From positions 131,454 to 195,453 of the forward strand of contig NZ_LN869529.1 in NCBI RefSeq assembly GCF_001244995.1: a stretch of 64,000 nucleotides of DNA. The letters are read 5' to 3'. The stretch comes from Intestinimonas massiliensis (ex Afouda et al. 2020) (GTDB lineage Bacteria; Bacillota; Clostridia; Oscillospirales; Oscillospiraceae). Under the pieces are notes generated by a model. That model made no database searches and was not told the origin of the DNA. It saw nothing but the letters and a program-made list of their open reading frames with translations. Below, one piece after another: positions 50,318-60,040 of this stretch. Position 1 is the stretch's first letter. Each line of letters opens with the position of its first letter. The position numbers were made by a program, and so were the translations under genes.

Positions 50318-50346
50318 TTGACAAACAGCCCCTTGTAGCGTAAAAT
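50318..50346 (+). promoter_or_regulatory. Promoter of the fatty acid synthesis operon
   Basis: TTGACA, a 17-base spacer and TAAAAT. The operator region begins 6 bases downstream. Confidence 0.82.
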
Positions 50347-50352
50347 ACAACT

Positions 50353-50400
50353 CAAATAATTTACTTAAAAAAATTTAGATAAATTATTTGATTAATCAAG
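50353..50400. promoter_or_regulatory. FabT-like operator region before acpP
   Basis: Two nested signals. An inverted repeat has perfect 11-base arms, CAAATAATTTA at 50353-50363 and its complement at 50380-50390. A perfect 12-base palindrome, TTGATTAATCAA, lies at 50388-50399 and resembles the TTTGATTATCAAA box of streptococcal FabT. The palindrome ends one base before the ribosome site of acpP. A MarR/FabT-like gene closes the operon. Confidence 0.65.
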
Positions 50401-50415
50401 AGGGAGTGCGTGACA

Positions 50416-50646
50416 ATGACTTTTGAAAAAGTACGGGATAGGATCGTGGAGACCCTGAGCTGCGATGCCGACAAGGTGACCATGGAGGCCCGCCTGGCCG
50501 AGGATCTGGAGGCCGACTCTCTGGCCGCGGTGGAGTTGTCCATGGCGCTAGAGGAGGCCTTCGGCGTGACCATCGAGGACGGAGTGCTGCCCACCCTCAA
50601 GACGGTGGGCGACCTGGTGAACTACGTGGACGCCCACCGGAACTGA
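50416..50646 (+). CDS. acpP: Acyl carrier protein
   Basis: A 76-residue acidic four-helix protein that carries growing acyl chains on a phosphopantetheine. The attachment serine is in LEADSLAAVELSMALEEAFGV near residue 36 (DSL motif). The ATG at 50416 is 9 bases from GGGAG; the GTG at 50410 is too close. It is the first gene of the fatty acid operon, directly after the FabT-like box. Confidence 0.95.
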   Translation: MTFEKVRDRIVETLSCDADKVTMEARLAEDLEADSLAAVELSMALEEAFGVTIEDGVLPTLKTVGDLVNYVDAHRN

Positions 50647-50656
50647 GAGGCCGCCC

Positions 50657-51061
50657 ATGACGAACCAGGAGCTCTTTGAGCTGATGGACCGCTTTTCGGC
50701 CAGCGGACTGACGGGGCTGCGACTGACGCAAAAGGACGTATCCCTGGAGCTGACCCGGAACGGGGGGGCTGCGCCGGCCGCCCCAGCCGCGGCCTGCGCT
50801 CCGGCGGGGCCGGAACCGGCGGGGAAGGTCCTGTCCGCACCGCTGGTGGGGACCTATTACGCCGCCTCTGCGCCGGACGCCGCCCCCTTCGTAACGGCGG
50901 GTGCGCAGGTGTCCGAGGGACAGACGGTCTGTCTCATCGAGGCCATGAAGATGATGAACGAGGTCAAGGCCCCCTGCGACTGCATGGTGGAGGAGCTGTA
51001 CGGCCGGGACGGCGAGCTGGTAGAATTCGGCGCCCCACTTCTCCGCTACCGCCCCCTGTAA
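50657..51061 (+). CDS. accB: Biotin carboxyl carrier protein of acetyl-CoA carboxylase
   Basis: A 134-residue carrier with an Ala/Pro-rich linker (GGAAPAAPAAACAPAGPEPAG) between a short N-terminal domain and the biotinyl domain. The biotinylated lysine is in CLIEAMKMMNEVKAPCDCMVEEL near residue 97. It brings carboxybiotin from AccC to AccDA to make malonyl-CoA. It lies 10 bases after acpP and 3 before accC. Confidence 0.95.
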   Translation: MTNQELFELMDRFSASGLTGLRLTQKDVSLELTRNGGAAPAAPAAACAPAGPEPAGKVLSAPLVGTYYAASAPDAAPFVTAGAQVSEGQTVCLIEAMKMMNEVKAPCDCMVEELYGRDGELVEFGAPLLRYRPL

Positions 51062-51064
51062 GCC

Positions 51065-52434
<1,370 letters not shown>

Positions 52435-52438
<4 letters not shown>

Positions 52439-53301
52439 CCGATTTGTTTGCCAAGCGCCGGGCCCGCCTGCTGGCCCTGAAGGCCCTGCGGGACGGCCAG
52501 AGCCACCCGGCCCTGGACAACACCCTGGCCGCCCCCTGCCCGGCCTGCGGCGCCGTGGCGTCCAAGCGGGAGCTGGCCAAAAGCCTCTATGTCTGTCCCC
52601 GATGCGGCCATCACAACCCGGTGGGCGCCTATTACCGGCTGCGGCTGGTGCTGGACCCCGGTACCTTCCGGGAGCTGGGGGAGAGGATCGGGGCCCGGGA
52701 TCCTCTGAATTTCCCGGGTTATGGGGAGAAGCTGGACGACGCCCAGCGCCGCACCGGCCTTACCGAGGCGGCGGTCACCGCCACGGGACGGCTGGACGGC
52801 CGCAAGGTGGCGGTGGGGGTGCTGGACGGCCGCTTCCTCATGGGCAGCATATCCGCCGCCGTGGGGGAGAAGGTGGCCCAGCTTGTGGAGTACGCGGCCC
52901 AATATAAGCTTCCCCTCATCCTGTTCTCCGCCAGCGGCGGGGCCCGGATGCAGGAGGGCATTTTATCCCTGATGCAGATGGCCAAGACCGCCGCCGCCCT
53001 GGAGCGGTTCTCTCAAAAGGGGGGAGTGTACCTCTCCGTGCTCACCGACCCCACCACCGGGGGAGTGACGGCCAGCTTTGCCAGCCTGGGGGACGTGATC
53101 CTGGCGGAGCCTGGCGCTCTCATCGGATTTGCCGGGCCCCGGGTCATCCGGCAGACCATCCACCAGACCCTGCCCCAGGGCTTCCAGCGGGCGGAATTTT
53201 TACAGGAGCACGGCTTTGTGGACGAAGTGGTCCCCCGGGCCGAGCTGCGGGAGACCCTGGCCCGTCTGCTGAGGCTCCACGGAAAGGGGGGAGGGCGATG
53301 A
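52435..53301 (+). CDS. accD: Acetyl-CoA carboxylase carboxyltransferase beta subunit
   Basis: A 288-residue crotonase-fold subunit with an N-terminal zinc ribbon: CPACGAVASKRELAKSLYVCPRCGHH near residues 33-58. LILFSASGGARMQEGILSLMQMAKT near 160 and VYLSVLTDPTTGGVTASFASLGDVILAEPGALIGFAGPRVI near 197-240 are the CoA-binding core. It pairs with AccA to carboxylate acetyl-CoA. It overlaps both neighbours by ATGA, which keeps the four subunits in step. Confidence 0.95.
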
Positions 53302-54119
53302 ACGGGAACCGCACCGCCTGGGAGCGGGTGACCCTTGCCCGGCACCCGGACCGACCGGGAACGGCGGACTACATCGCCGCCCTGTTCACCGATTTTTTTG
53401 AGCAGCGGGGGGACCGCCTGTGCGGAGAGGACGGCAGCATCCTGGGGGGCGTGGCCCTGTACCACGGCCGCCCGGTTACCGTTCTGGGCCATCGGAAGGG
53501 AAAGACCCTGGAGGAGCACCTTCGGTTCCGCTTCGGGATGCCCAACCCGGAGGGCTACCGCAAGGCCCGGCGGCTGATGGACCAGGCGGAAAAATTCCAC
53601 CGCCCGATCCTTACCTTTATCGACACTCCCGGCGCTTATCCCGGCCTGGAGGCCGAGGAACGGGGCCAGGGGGAGGCCATCGCCCGCACCCTGGCCCGGA
53701 TGAGCGCCCTCACCGTGCCGGTGGTGTCGGTGATCACCGGGGAGGGAGGCAGCGGCGGGGCCCTGGCCCTAGGGGTGGGCAACGTGGTGCTCATGCAGGA
53801 GAACGCCGTCTACTCCGTCCTGTCGCCGGAGGGCTTTGCCGCCATTCTGTGGAAAGACGCGGGACGGGCGGAGGAGGCCAGCGGGGTGATGAAGCTCACC
53901 GCGCCGGACCTGCGGCGGCTGGGGGTCATCGACGGCATCATCGCCGAGCCCCCCGGCGGGGCCCATACCGACCCGGCCGCCGCCTTCGCCGCCATGGATC
54001 GGGCCCTGACCCGGGCCCTGGGCTCCCTGCGGAAGCAGAGCGGCGAGGCCCTGGCAGCCCAGCGGTATCAAAAATTCCGGGCCATGGGAGACCCGGCAGG
54101 AAAGAAGGAACGCGCGTGA
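53298..54119 (+). CDS. accA: Acetyl-CoA carboxylase carboxyltransferase alpha subunit
   Basis: A 273-residue partner of AccD. FFEQRGDRLCGEDGSILGGVALYHGRPVTVLGHRKG near residue 35, NPEGYRKARRLMDQAEKFHRPILTFIDTPGAYPGLEAEERGQGEAIA near 78-125 and GEGGSGGALALGVGNVVLMQENAVYSVLSPEGFAAILW near 150-190 are the standard blocks. It lacks the N-terminal coiled part of longer AccA forms, as is usual in Clostridia. GTGA overlaps the fabH start. Confidence 0.95.
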   Translation: MNGNRTAWERVTLARHPDRPGTADYIAALFTDFFEQRGDRLCGEDGSILGGVALYHGRPVTVLGHRKGKTLEEHLRFRFGMPNPEGYRKARRLMDQAEKFHRPILTFIDTPGAYPGLEAEERGQGEAIARTLARMSALTVPVVSVITGEGGSGGALALGVGNVVLMQENAVYSVLSPEGFAAILWKDAGRAEEASGVMKLTAPDLRRLGVIDGIIAEPPGGAHTDPAAAFAAMDRALTRALGSLRKQSGEALAAQRYQKFRAMGDPAGKKERA

Positions 54120-55072
54120 GCGGAATCAGGCTCAAGGGCACGGGCAGCGCCCTGCCCCGGCAGGTGGTCACCAACCGGGATCTGCAGCGGATCGTGGAGA
54201 CCGACGACGCCTGGATCGTCAGCCGCACCGGCATCCGGGAGCGGCGGAAATGCAGGGACGAGACCCAGAGCAGCCTGGCCGAGGCCGCCGCCCGGGCGGC
54301 CATGGAGATGGCCGGAATCGGTCCGGAGACCGTAGGGGTCTGCCTGGTCCCCACCATCACCGCCGACTACATCACCCCCTCCACTGCCTGCGTGCTGCAA
54401 AACCGGCTGGGTCTGCCGGAGGACACGGTGTGCTTCGATCTGAATGCCGCCTGCTCCGGCTTCGTCTACGGCCTGCACACCGCCCAGGCCCTGCTGGCGG
54501 CCAGCCCCCGGAAATACGGCCTGGTGGTCTGCTCCGAGGTGCTCACCCGCATCACCAACTACACCGACCGGGGCACCTGCATCCTCTTCGGGGACGGGGC
54601 GGCCGCCGCGGTGGTGGAGTATGGGGAGACCTATCCCCCTATGCCCACGGTGCTGGGGGCCCGGGGGACCTGGGACATTCTCAACGGGCCGGGGATCAAC
54701 CGGGGGGCCGAGCCGGTGCTGTATATGGAGGGAACGGCGGTGTTCCGGTTTGCCGTGGAGACCGTACCCCGGTGCATGGATCAGGTGCTGGACCGGGCTG
54801 GGCTGGCGTTGGAGGACGTGGATGAATTTGTCTTCCACCAGGCCAACCGCCGCATCCTGGAGCACATCCGGAAAAAATGCGGCATCCCGCCGGAGAAGGT
54901 ATGGATGAACATGGACCGATACGGCAACGTCTCTTCGGCCAGCACCGCCCTGGCGCTGGACGAGGTGGTCCGGGCCGGGCGGCTGGGGCCGGGGAAACGG
55001 GCCCTCTGCGTGGCCTTCGGCGGCGGGCTGACCTGGGGCGGCGCCCTTGTGGAAATGGGGGAGAGAACATGA
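54116..55072 (+). CDS. fabH: Beta-ketoacyl-ACP synthase III
   Basis: A 318-residue condensing enzyme that starts chains from acetyl- or branched acyl-CoA and malonyl-ACP. The catalytic Cys is in FDLNAACSGFVYGLH near residue 111, His in EFVFHQANRRILEHI near 245 and Asn in MDRYGNVSSASTALAL near 275. It starts at the GTG at 54116 that overlaps the accA stop. Upstream in-frame codons lie within accA and are shadows. Substrate width (straight or branched) cannot be told from these motifs. Confidence 0.94.
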   Translation: MSGIRLKGTGSALPRQVVTNRDLQRIVETDDAWIVSRTGIRERRKCRDETQSSLAEAAARAAMEMAGIGPETVGVCLVPTITADYITPSTACVLQNRLGLPEDTVCFDLNAACSGFVYGLHTAQALLAASPRKYGLVVCSEVLTRITNYTDRGTCILFGDGAAAAVVEYGETYPPMPTVLGARGTWDILNGPGINRGAEPVLYMEGTAVFRFAVETVPRCMDQVLDRAGLALEDVDEFVFHQANRRILEHIRKKCGIPPEKVWMNMDRYGNVSSASTALALDEVVRAGRLGPGKRALCVAFGGGLTWGGALVEMGERT

Positions 55073-55998
55073 AGCTCAATGAACTTCTGGGGACGGAGTT
55101 CCCCTTTATCCAGGGCGGCATGGCCAACATCGCCACCGGCGCGTTTGCCGCCGCCGTCTCTAACGCCGGGGCCCTGGGCCTGATCGGAGGGGGCGGCATG
55201 GACGCCGAGACCCTGCGGATGCATATCCGCCAGTGCAGGGCGCTCACCGACAAGCCCTTCGGGGTGAATATCATGCTGATGAACCCCGCCGCCCCGGAGA
55301 TGGCCAAGGTGGTGGCCGAGGAGGGGGTCAAGGTGGTGACCACCGGGGCGGGCCTGCCCACCGCCTACCTTCCCCTGTGGAAGGAGGCGGGGATTACCGT
55401 ATACCCGGTGGTAGCGGCCTCCCTGGTGGCCAAGCGGCTGGCCCGCAGCGGCATCGACGGCGTGATCGCCGAGGGCTGCGAGTCCGGCGGCCACGTGGGG
55501 GAGATGACCACTATGGCCCTGGTGCCCCAGGTGGCGGACGCGGTGGATCTGCCCGTGGTGGCCGCCGGCGGCGTTGCCGACGGCCGGCAGCTCACCGCCG
55601 CCTTTGCCCTGGGGGCCTGCGGCGTCCAGCTTGGCACCTGCCTGCTGACCAGCCTGGAGTGCCCCATCCACGACAACTACAAGCAGGCCCTTTTGAAGGC
55701 CAAGGACAGCGACACCATGGTCACCGGCCGCACCACCGGCGCGCCGGTGCGGGTGCTGAAAAACAAGATGGCTCGGGAATACGTCCGCATGGAAAAGCGG
55801 GACGTGCCCTTGATGGAGCTGGAAAAGCTCACCCTGGGCTCCCTGCGCCGGGCGGTGTTCGACGGCGACGTGGACACCGGCAGCCTGATGGCGGGCCAGG
55901 TGGCGGGGATGCTCCACGAGATCCGCCCCCTGCGGGCCATCTTCGAGGACCTGTGGACGGGGTATCAAAGCTGTGTGAAAGGACTGACGGAGCGATGA
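55069..55998 (+). CDS. fabK: Enoyl-ACP reductase II (FMN-dependent)
   Basis: A 309-residue TIM-barrel flavoenzyme of the FabK/nitronate monooxygenase family that reduces enoyl-ACP. FPFIQGGMANIATGAFAAAVSNAGALGLIGGGGM near 11-45, KPFGVNIMLMNP near 62, VIAEGCESGGHVGE near 135 and PVVAAGGVADGRQLTAAFALGACGVQLGTCLL near 165-200 bind FMN. It replaces FabI; no fabI-like gene is in the operon. It overlaps fabH by ATGA. Confidence 0.94.
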   Translation: MKLNELLGTEFPFIQGGMANIATGAFAAAVSNAGALGLIGGGGMDAETLRMHIRQCRALTDKPFGVNIMLMNPAAPEMAKVVAEEGVKVVTTGAGLPTAYLPLWKEAGITVYPVVAASLVAKRLARSGIDGVIAEGCESGGHVGEMTTMALVPQVADAVDLPVVAAGGVADGRQLTAAFALGACGVQLGTCLLTSLECPIHDNYKQALLKAKDSDTMVTGRTTGAPVRVLKNKMAREYVRMEKRDVPLMELEKLTLGSLRRAVFDGDVDTGSLMAGQVAGMLHEIRPLRAIFEDLWTGYQSCVKGLTER

Positions 55999-56921
55999 AG
56001 CTGGCCTTTTTATACGCCGGGCAGGGCAGTCAGCACCCCGGCATGGGGCGGGCGTTTTACGAGTCCAGCCCTCTGTTCCGACAGGCCTACGACGGGGCCC
56101 CGGTGGACTTCGATCTGGCCGAAACCTGTCTGGATGACCCCCAGGGGGTGCTGAACCAGACCGCCTACACCCAGCCCTGCCTGGTAGCCTTCGCCGTGGG
56201 CGTGACCAAGCTGCTGAAGGCGGCAGGACTGCGTCCGGACTACTGCGCCGGCCTCAGCCTGGGGGAGTATTCCGCCCTTCACTGTGCCGGGGTGCTGGAC
56301 GACGAGACCGCCATTTCCCTGGCCGCCTTCCGGGGCAGGGCCATGGCTCAGGCGGCCCAGGGCGTGGAATCCGCCATGATGGCGGTGCTGAATTTGGACC
56401 GGGCGGCGCTGTCGGAGTGCTGCCGGGAGGCGTCGGACCTGGGCGTGGTGGAGATCGCCAACTACAACTGCCCCGGCCAGCTTGTCATCGGCGGTGAAAA
56501 GGCCGCGGTGGAGCGGGTCGCTGCCCTGGCCCGGGAAAAGGGAGCCCGGCGCTGCCTGCCCCTGAAGGTCAGCGGGCCCTTCCACACCTCGCTGCTGGCC
56601 CCCGCTGGCGACGCCCTGCGGGAGCGGTTCCAGACCGTGGCCTTCCGCCCCATGGAGGTCCCTGTGCTCTTCAACTGCCTGGGGGACCTGATGGGCCCGG
56701 CGGATACCATCCCCGCCCTACTGGAGCGGCAGGTCCAGTCCAGCGTCTACATGGAGGACACCATTCGCCGTCTGGCGGCGCTGGGGGTGGACGCTGTGGT
56801 GGAGATCGGTCCGGGTAAAACCCTGTCCGGCTTCGTCCGCAAGACCGCCCCGGAGATGCAAACCTATGCCGTGGAGACTCCCGCCGAGCTGGACGGGGCG
56901 GTCTCTGCCCTGAAAGGATAA
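55995..56921 (+). CDS. fabD: Malonyl-CoA:ACP transacylase
   Basis: A 308-residue acyltransferase that loads malonate on ACP. LAFLYAGQGSQHPGMG is the N-terminal oxyanion loop. The nucleophile Ser is in YCAGLSLGEYSALHCAG near residue 88. GRAMAQAAQGVESAMMAVL near 113 carries the malonate Arg, and VSGPFHTSLLAPAGDAL near 195 the catalytic His. It overlaps fabK by ATGA and lies 6 bases before fabG. Confidence 0.95.
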   Translation: MKLAFLYAGQGSQHPGMGRAFYESSPLFRQAYDGAPVDFDLAETCLDDPQGVLNQTAYTQPCLVAFAVGVTKLLKAAGLRPDYCAGLSLGEYSALHCAGVLDDETAISLAAFRGRAMAQAAQGVESAMMAVLNLDRAALSECCREASDLGVVEIANYNCPGQLVIGGEKAAVERVAALAREKGARRCLPLKVSGPFHTSLLAPAGDALRERFQTVAFRPMEVPVLFNCLGDLMGPADTIPALLERQVQSSVYMEDTIRRLAALGVDAVVEIGPGKTLSGFVRKTAPEMQTYAVETPAELDGAVSALKG

Positions 56922-56927
56922 CATGCC

Positions 56928-57671
56928 ATGAGTTTAGAAGGAAAAATCGCCGTGGTCACCGGCGGCAGCCGGGGGATCGGCCGGGCGGTCTGCCTGGAGC
57001 TGGCCCGACAGGGCGCCGCAGTGGTGTTCAGCTACGCGGGCAACACCGCCGCTGCCCGGGAGACGGAGGCCGCCTGCGCCGCCCAGGGCAGGCCCGCCCG
57101 GGGCGTCCGGGCCGACGTGACGGACGCCGCCGCCGTGAAAGCCCTGCTGGACGGGGTGGTGAAAGAGTTCGGCCGCATCGACATCCTGGTCAACAACGCT
57201 GGCATCACCCGGGACGATCTGGTGATGCGGATGAAGGAGGAGGACTTCGACGCCGTCCTCGCCACCAATTTGAAGGGGGCCTTTCTGTGCTGTAAGACGG
57301 CGGCCCGGACCATGATAAAGCAGCGCTTCGGCCGTGTCGTCAACGTCAGCTCAGTGGTGGGCCTGCGGGGCAACGCGGGGCAGTCCAACTACGCCGCCAG
57401 CAAGGCGGGACTCATCGGCCTGACCAAGTCCCTGGCCAAGGAGCTGGCCACCCGGGGCGTCACCGTCAACGCGGTGGCTCCCGGCTTCATCGACACCGAT
57501 ATGACCGCCGTCCTGCCCGAGACCGCCCGCACCGCCCTGCTGGACACCATCCCCATGAAGCGGCTGGGCACAGGGGCGGATGTGGCCGCCGCCGTGGCCT
57601 TTTTTGCCTCGGAGGAGGCGGGCTATCTCACCGGCCAGGTTCTCTGCGTGGATGGGGGCATGGCCGTATGA
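56928..57671 (+). CDS. fabG: 3-oxoacyl-ACP reductase
   Basis: A 247-residue short-chain dehydrogenase. The NADP-binding TGGSRGIGRAVC is at residues 11-22 and DILVNNAGITRDDLVMRM near 87. The catalytic Ser and Tyr-Lys are in RVVNVSSVVGLRGNAGQSNYAASKAGLIG near 138-160. It reduces 3-oxoacyl-ACP to 3-hydroxyacyl-ACP. FabG sits in order with the other elongation genes, which separates it from the many catabolic relatives. Confidence 0.95.
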   Translation: MSLEGKIAVVTGGSRGIGRAVCLELARQGAAVVFSYAGNTAAARETEAACAAQGRPARGVRADVTDAAAVKALLDGVVKEFGRIDILVNNAGITRDDLVMRMKEEDFDAVLATNLKGAFLCCKTAARTMIKQRFGRVVNVSSVVGLRGNAGQSNYAASKAGLIGLTKSLAKELATRGVTVNAVAPGFIDTDMTAVLPETARTALLDTIPMKRLGTGADVAAAVAFFASEEAGYLTGQVLCVDGGMAV

Positions 57672-57685
57672 AGGAGGTTGGTTCG

Positions 57686-58930
57686 ATGGAAAAACGACGG
57701 GTCGTCATCACCGGACTGGGGTGTGTCACCCCGCTGGGCCACACCGTGGCCGAGACCTGGCAGGCGGTGAAGGACGGGGTGTGCGGCATCGGCCCCATCA
57801 CCCAGTATGACGCGGAAAACCAGAAGGTCAAGCTGTGCGCCGAGGTAAAGGATTTCGACCCCACGGCCTGGATGGACCGGCGGGAGGCCAAGCATATGGC
57901 CCGATTTGCCCAGCTTGCGGTGGCGTCGGCCCAGCAGGCCGTAGCGGACGGCGGGCTGGACATGGAGCGGGAGGACCCCCTGCGCTGCGGCGTCATCGTC
58001 TCCAGCGGCATCGGCGGGCTGTCCATCACGGTGGAGGAGCTGGTGAAGGGCCAGACCAAGGGCTTCGACCGAATCTCTCCCTTTTATATCCCCATGACCA
58101 TCTGCAACATGGCCGCCGGGCTCATCGCCATCCGGCACGGCTTTCAGGGCATGTGTACCTGCCCGGTCACCGCCTGCGCCGGGGGCACCAACGCGGTGGG
58201 CGACGCCTTCCGGCAAATCCGGGACGGCTACGCCGACGTGATGCTCTGTGGCGGGGCCGAGAGCGTGGTCACCCCCCTGGCCGTCGGCGGCTTTACCTCC
58301 ATGAAGGCCCTGCACACTGGGGACGACCCGGCCCGGGCCTCCATCCCCTTTGACAGGGAGCGCAGCGGCTTTGTTTTGGGAGAGGGGGCCGGCATTCTGC
58401 TTCTGGAGGAGTATGACCACGCCAAGGCCCGGGGGGCCCGGATCCATGCCGAGGTGGCGGGCTACGGCGCTACCTGCGACGCCTACCACATGACCGCCCC
58501 GGCCCCCGACGGCTCCGGCGGGGCGTCGGCCATGGCCCTGGCGTTGGCCGACGGAGGAATCCGGCCGGAGGAAGTGGATTACATCAACGCCCACGGCACC
58601 TCTACCCCCCTGAACGACAAGGGGGAGACCGCGGCGGTGAAGGCGGTGTTCGGGGACTGGGCCTATCGGCTGGCTATGAGCTCGACCAAGTCCATGACCG
58701 GCCATATGCTGGGGGCCGCCGGGGCGGTGGAGGCCATTTTCTCCGCGCTGGCCCTGGTGGACGGCTATCTCCCGGCCACCATCCACTACCGGGAGCCCGA
58801 CCCGGAGTGCGACCTGGACGTGGTGCCCAACACGGGCCGGAACGCCGACCTGCGCTGCGTCCTGTCCAACTCCCTGGGCTTCGGCGGCCACAACGCCAGC
58901 CTGCTGTTTCAGAGATGGGAGGGACGGTAG
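57686..58930 (+). CDS. fabF: Beta-ketoacyl-ACP synthase II
   Basis: A 414-residue elongation condensing enzyme. RRVVITGLGCVTPLGHTVAETW begins it. The catalytic Cys is in TCPVTACAGGTNAVGDAFR near residue 164, with one His in YINAHGTSTPLNDKGET near 303 and the other in STKSMTGHMLGAAGAVEAIF near 340. AAGGAGG eight bases upstream picks the ATG at 57686 over 57668. It also sets temperature- or chain-length-dependent elongation in relatives. Confidence 0.95.
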   Translation: MEKRRVVITGLGCVTPLGHTVAETWQAVKDGVCGIGPITQYDAENQKVKLCAEVKDFDPTAWMDRREAKHMARFAQLAVASAQQAVADGGLDMEREDPLRCGVIVSSGIGGLSITVEELVKGQTKGFDRISPFYIPMTICNMAAGLIAIRHGFQGMCTCPVTACAGGTNAVGDAFRQIRDGYADVMLCGGAESVVTPLAVGGFTSMKALHTGDDPARASIPFDRERSGFVLGEGAGILLLEEYDHAKARGARIHAEVAGYGATCDAYHMTAPAPDGSGGASAMALALADGGIRPEEVDYINAHGTSTPLNDKGETAAVKAVFGDWAYRLAMSSTKSMTGHMLGAAGAVEAIFSALALVDGYLPATIHYREPDPECDLDVVPNTGRNADLRCVLSNSLGFGGHNASLLFQRWEGR

Positions 58931-59362
58931 ATGGAGCTGGATTCCAATCAGATCGCCGCGCTGCTGCCCCACCGCTACCCCTTCGCCCTGGTGGACCGGA
59001 TCACGGACTACGAGCCCGGAGCGTGGGCCAGGGGAATCAAGTGCGTGTCGGTGAACGAACCGTTCTTCTGCGGCCATTTTCCCCAGAAGCACGTGATGCC
59101 GGGAGTGCTCATCCTGGAGGCCCTGGCCCAGGTGGGGGCGGTGGCGGCCCTGTCCCTGCCGGAGAACAGGGGCAAGCTGGCCATTTTCGGCGGCATTAAA
59201 AACGCCCGGTTCAAGCGCCGGGTGGCGCCCGGCGACGTGCTGGAGCTGGAGTGCGCGATGGTGAAGCGGAAGGGCCCAGTGGGCATCGGCGCGGCCAGGG
59301 CCACGGTGGACGGCCAGGTGGCCGCGGTGGCGGAGCTGACCTTTGTACTGACCGACCAGTGA
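58931..59362 (+). CDS. fabZ: 3-hydroxyacyl-ACP dehydratase
   Basis: A 143-residue hot-dog-fold enzyme that removes water from 3-hydroxyacyl-ACP. [17 protein letters not shown] near residue 8 and the active-site [27 protein letters not shown] near 45-70 hold the His and Glu pair. [18 protein letters not shown] is near 90. The start codon follows the fabF stop without a gap. No fabA, fabM or other isomerase gene is visible, so the origin of unsaturated chains is not explained here. Confidence 0.94.
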   Translation: MELDSNQIAALLPHRYPFALVDRITDYEPGAWARGIKCVSVNEPFFCGHFPQKHVMPGVLILEALAQVGAVAALSLPENRGKLAIFGGIKNARFKRRVAPGDVLELECAMVKRKGPVGIGAARATVDGQVAAVAELTFVLTDQ

Positions 59363-59365
59363 GAC

Positions 59366-59394
59366 TTGCCGTTCTCCCCGCCGTCTGATACAAT
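59366..59394 (+). promoter_or_regulatory. Promoter for the FabT-like regulator
   Basis: TTGCCG, a 17-base spacer and TACAAT, right after the fabZ stop. It allows expression of the regulator apart from the long operon transcript. Confidence 0.6.
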
Positions 59395-59434
59395 AAGAAA
59401 AACGCACAGGATCATCGACGTGGAGGCGGGACGC

Positions 59435-59896
59435 ATGCTGGAGCAGAAATTCGCGGAGGTCTATACCAAATTCAAGCTGCACTTCTATCTGGAGACGTTT
59501 GAGCGCTTCCAGAGGCGGGAGGCCAGCCTGACCACGGTGGAGACCTTTGCCATGGAGACCATCCAGGCGCTGGGGGAACCTACGGTAAACGAGTTTGCCT
59601 CCTTTATGAAGATCTCCTCGCCCAACGCAGCCTATAAGGTAAACAGCCTAATCAAAAAGGGCTATGTGGTGAAGGTGCGCTCGGAGAGCGACAAGCGGGA
59701 GTACCATCTGCGGCCCACCCAGAAGTATTTGGACTACTATAACATCAGCAACGACTACATCCAGACGGTGATGGGCCGGGTGGTCCGGCGGTTTTCCCCG
59801 GCCGAGTGCGCCCAGCTCGAGGAGATATTGACCGTCCTGAGTCGGGAGCTGATGCCAGAGGTGCAGCTTCCCGGCGCTCCGGCGGACCGGGAATGA
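59435..59896 (+). CDS. fabT: MarR-family regulator, FabT-like
   Basis: A 153-residue MarR protein. MLEQKFAEVYTKFKLHFYLETFERF is the dimer helix. LTTVETFAMETIQALGEPTVNEFASFMKISSPNAAYKVNSLIKKGYVVKVRSESDKREYHLRPTQKY is the winged HTH near 30-100. GGAGG decides the ATG at 59435. FabT repressors of Firmicutes sit in fab operons and bind TTTGA..TCAAA-type boxes, and a TTGATTAATCAA palindrome lies before acpP. It is the likely lipid-responsive repressor of this operon. It has its own promoter and stands last, while in streptococci FabT stands near the front. Confidence 0.82.
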   Translation: MLEQKFAEVYTKFKLHFYLETFERFQRREASLTTVETFAMETIQALGEPTVNEFASFMKISSPNAAYKVNSLIKKGYVVKVRSESDKREYHLRPTQKYLDYYNISNDYIQTVMGRVVRRFSPAECAQLEEILTVLSRELMPEVQLPGAPADRE

Positions 59897-59931
59897 GCCT
59901 GTATACGGCGCCCGCCCCAGTGGAAAGCGGA

Positions 59932-59959
59932 ACGCGGCCCCCGCGTGGGCCGCGTTTTT
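59932..59959 (+). terminator. Terminator of the fatty acid operon
   Basis: Nine-base GC arms 59932-59940 and 59947-59955 with a 6-base loop, followed by TTTTT. Confidence 0.88.
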
Positions 59960-60040
59960 GCATACCTGCCCGGCGGGAATAGGGTGGACAAAGCCCCTGC
60001 CGGCGGTGTATAGTAATAGAATCGAAAGGAAGCGGGAACG

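Noticed and set aside
57623-59482. A 619-codon minus-strand open frame
   Set aside because: It is antisense to fabF, fabZ and the regulator start, all of which carry clear catalytic motifs.
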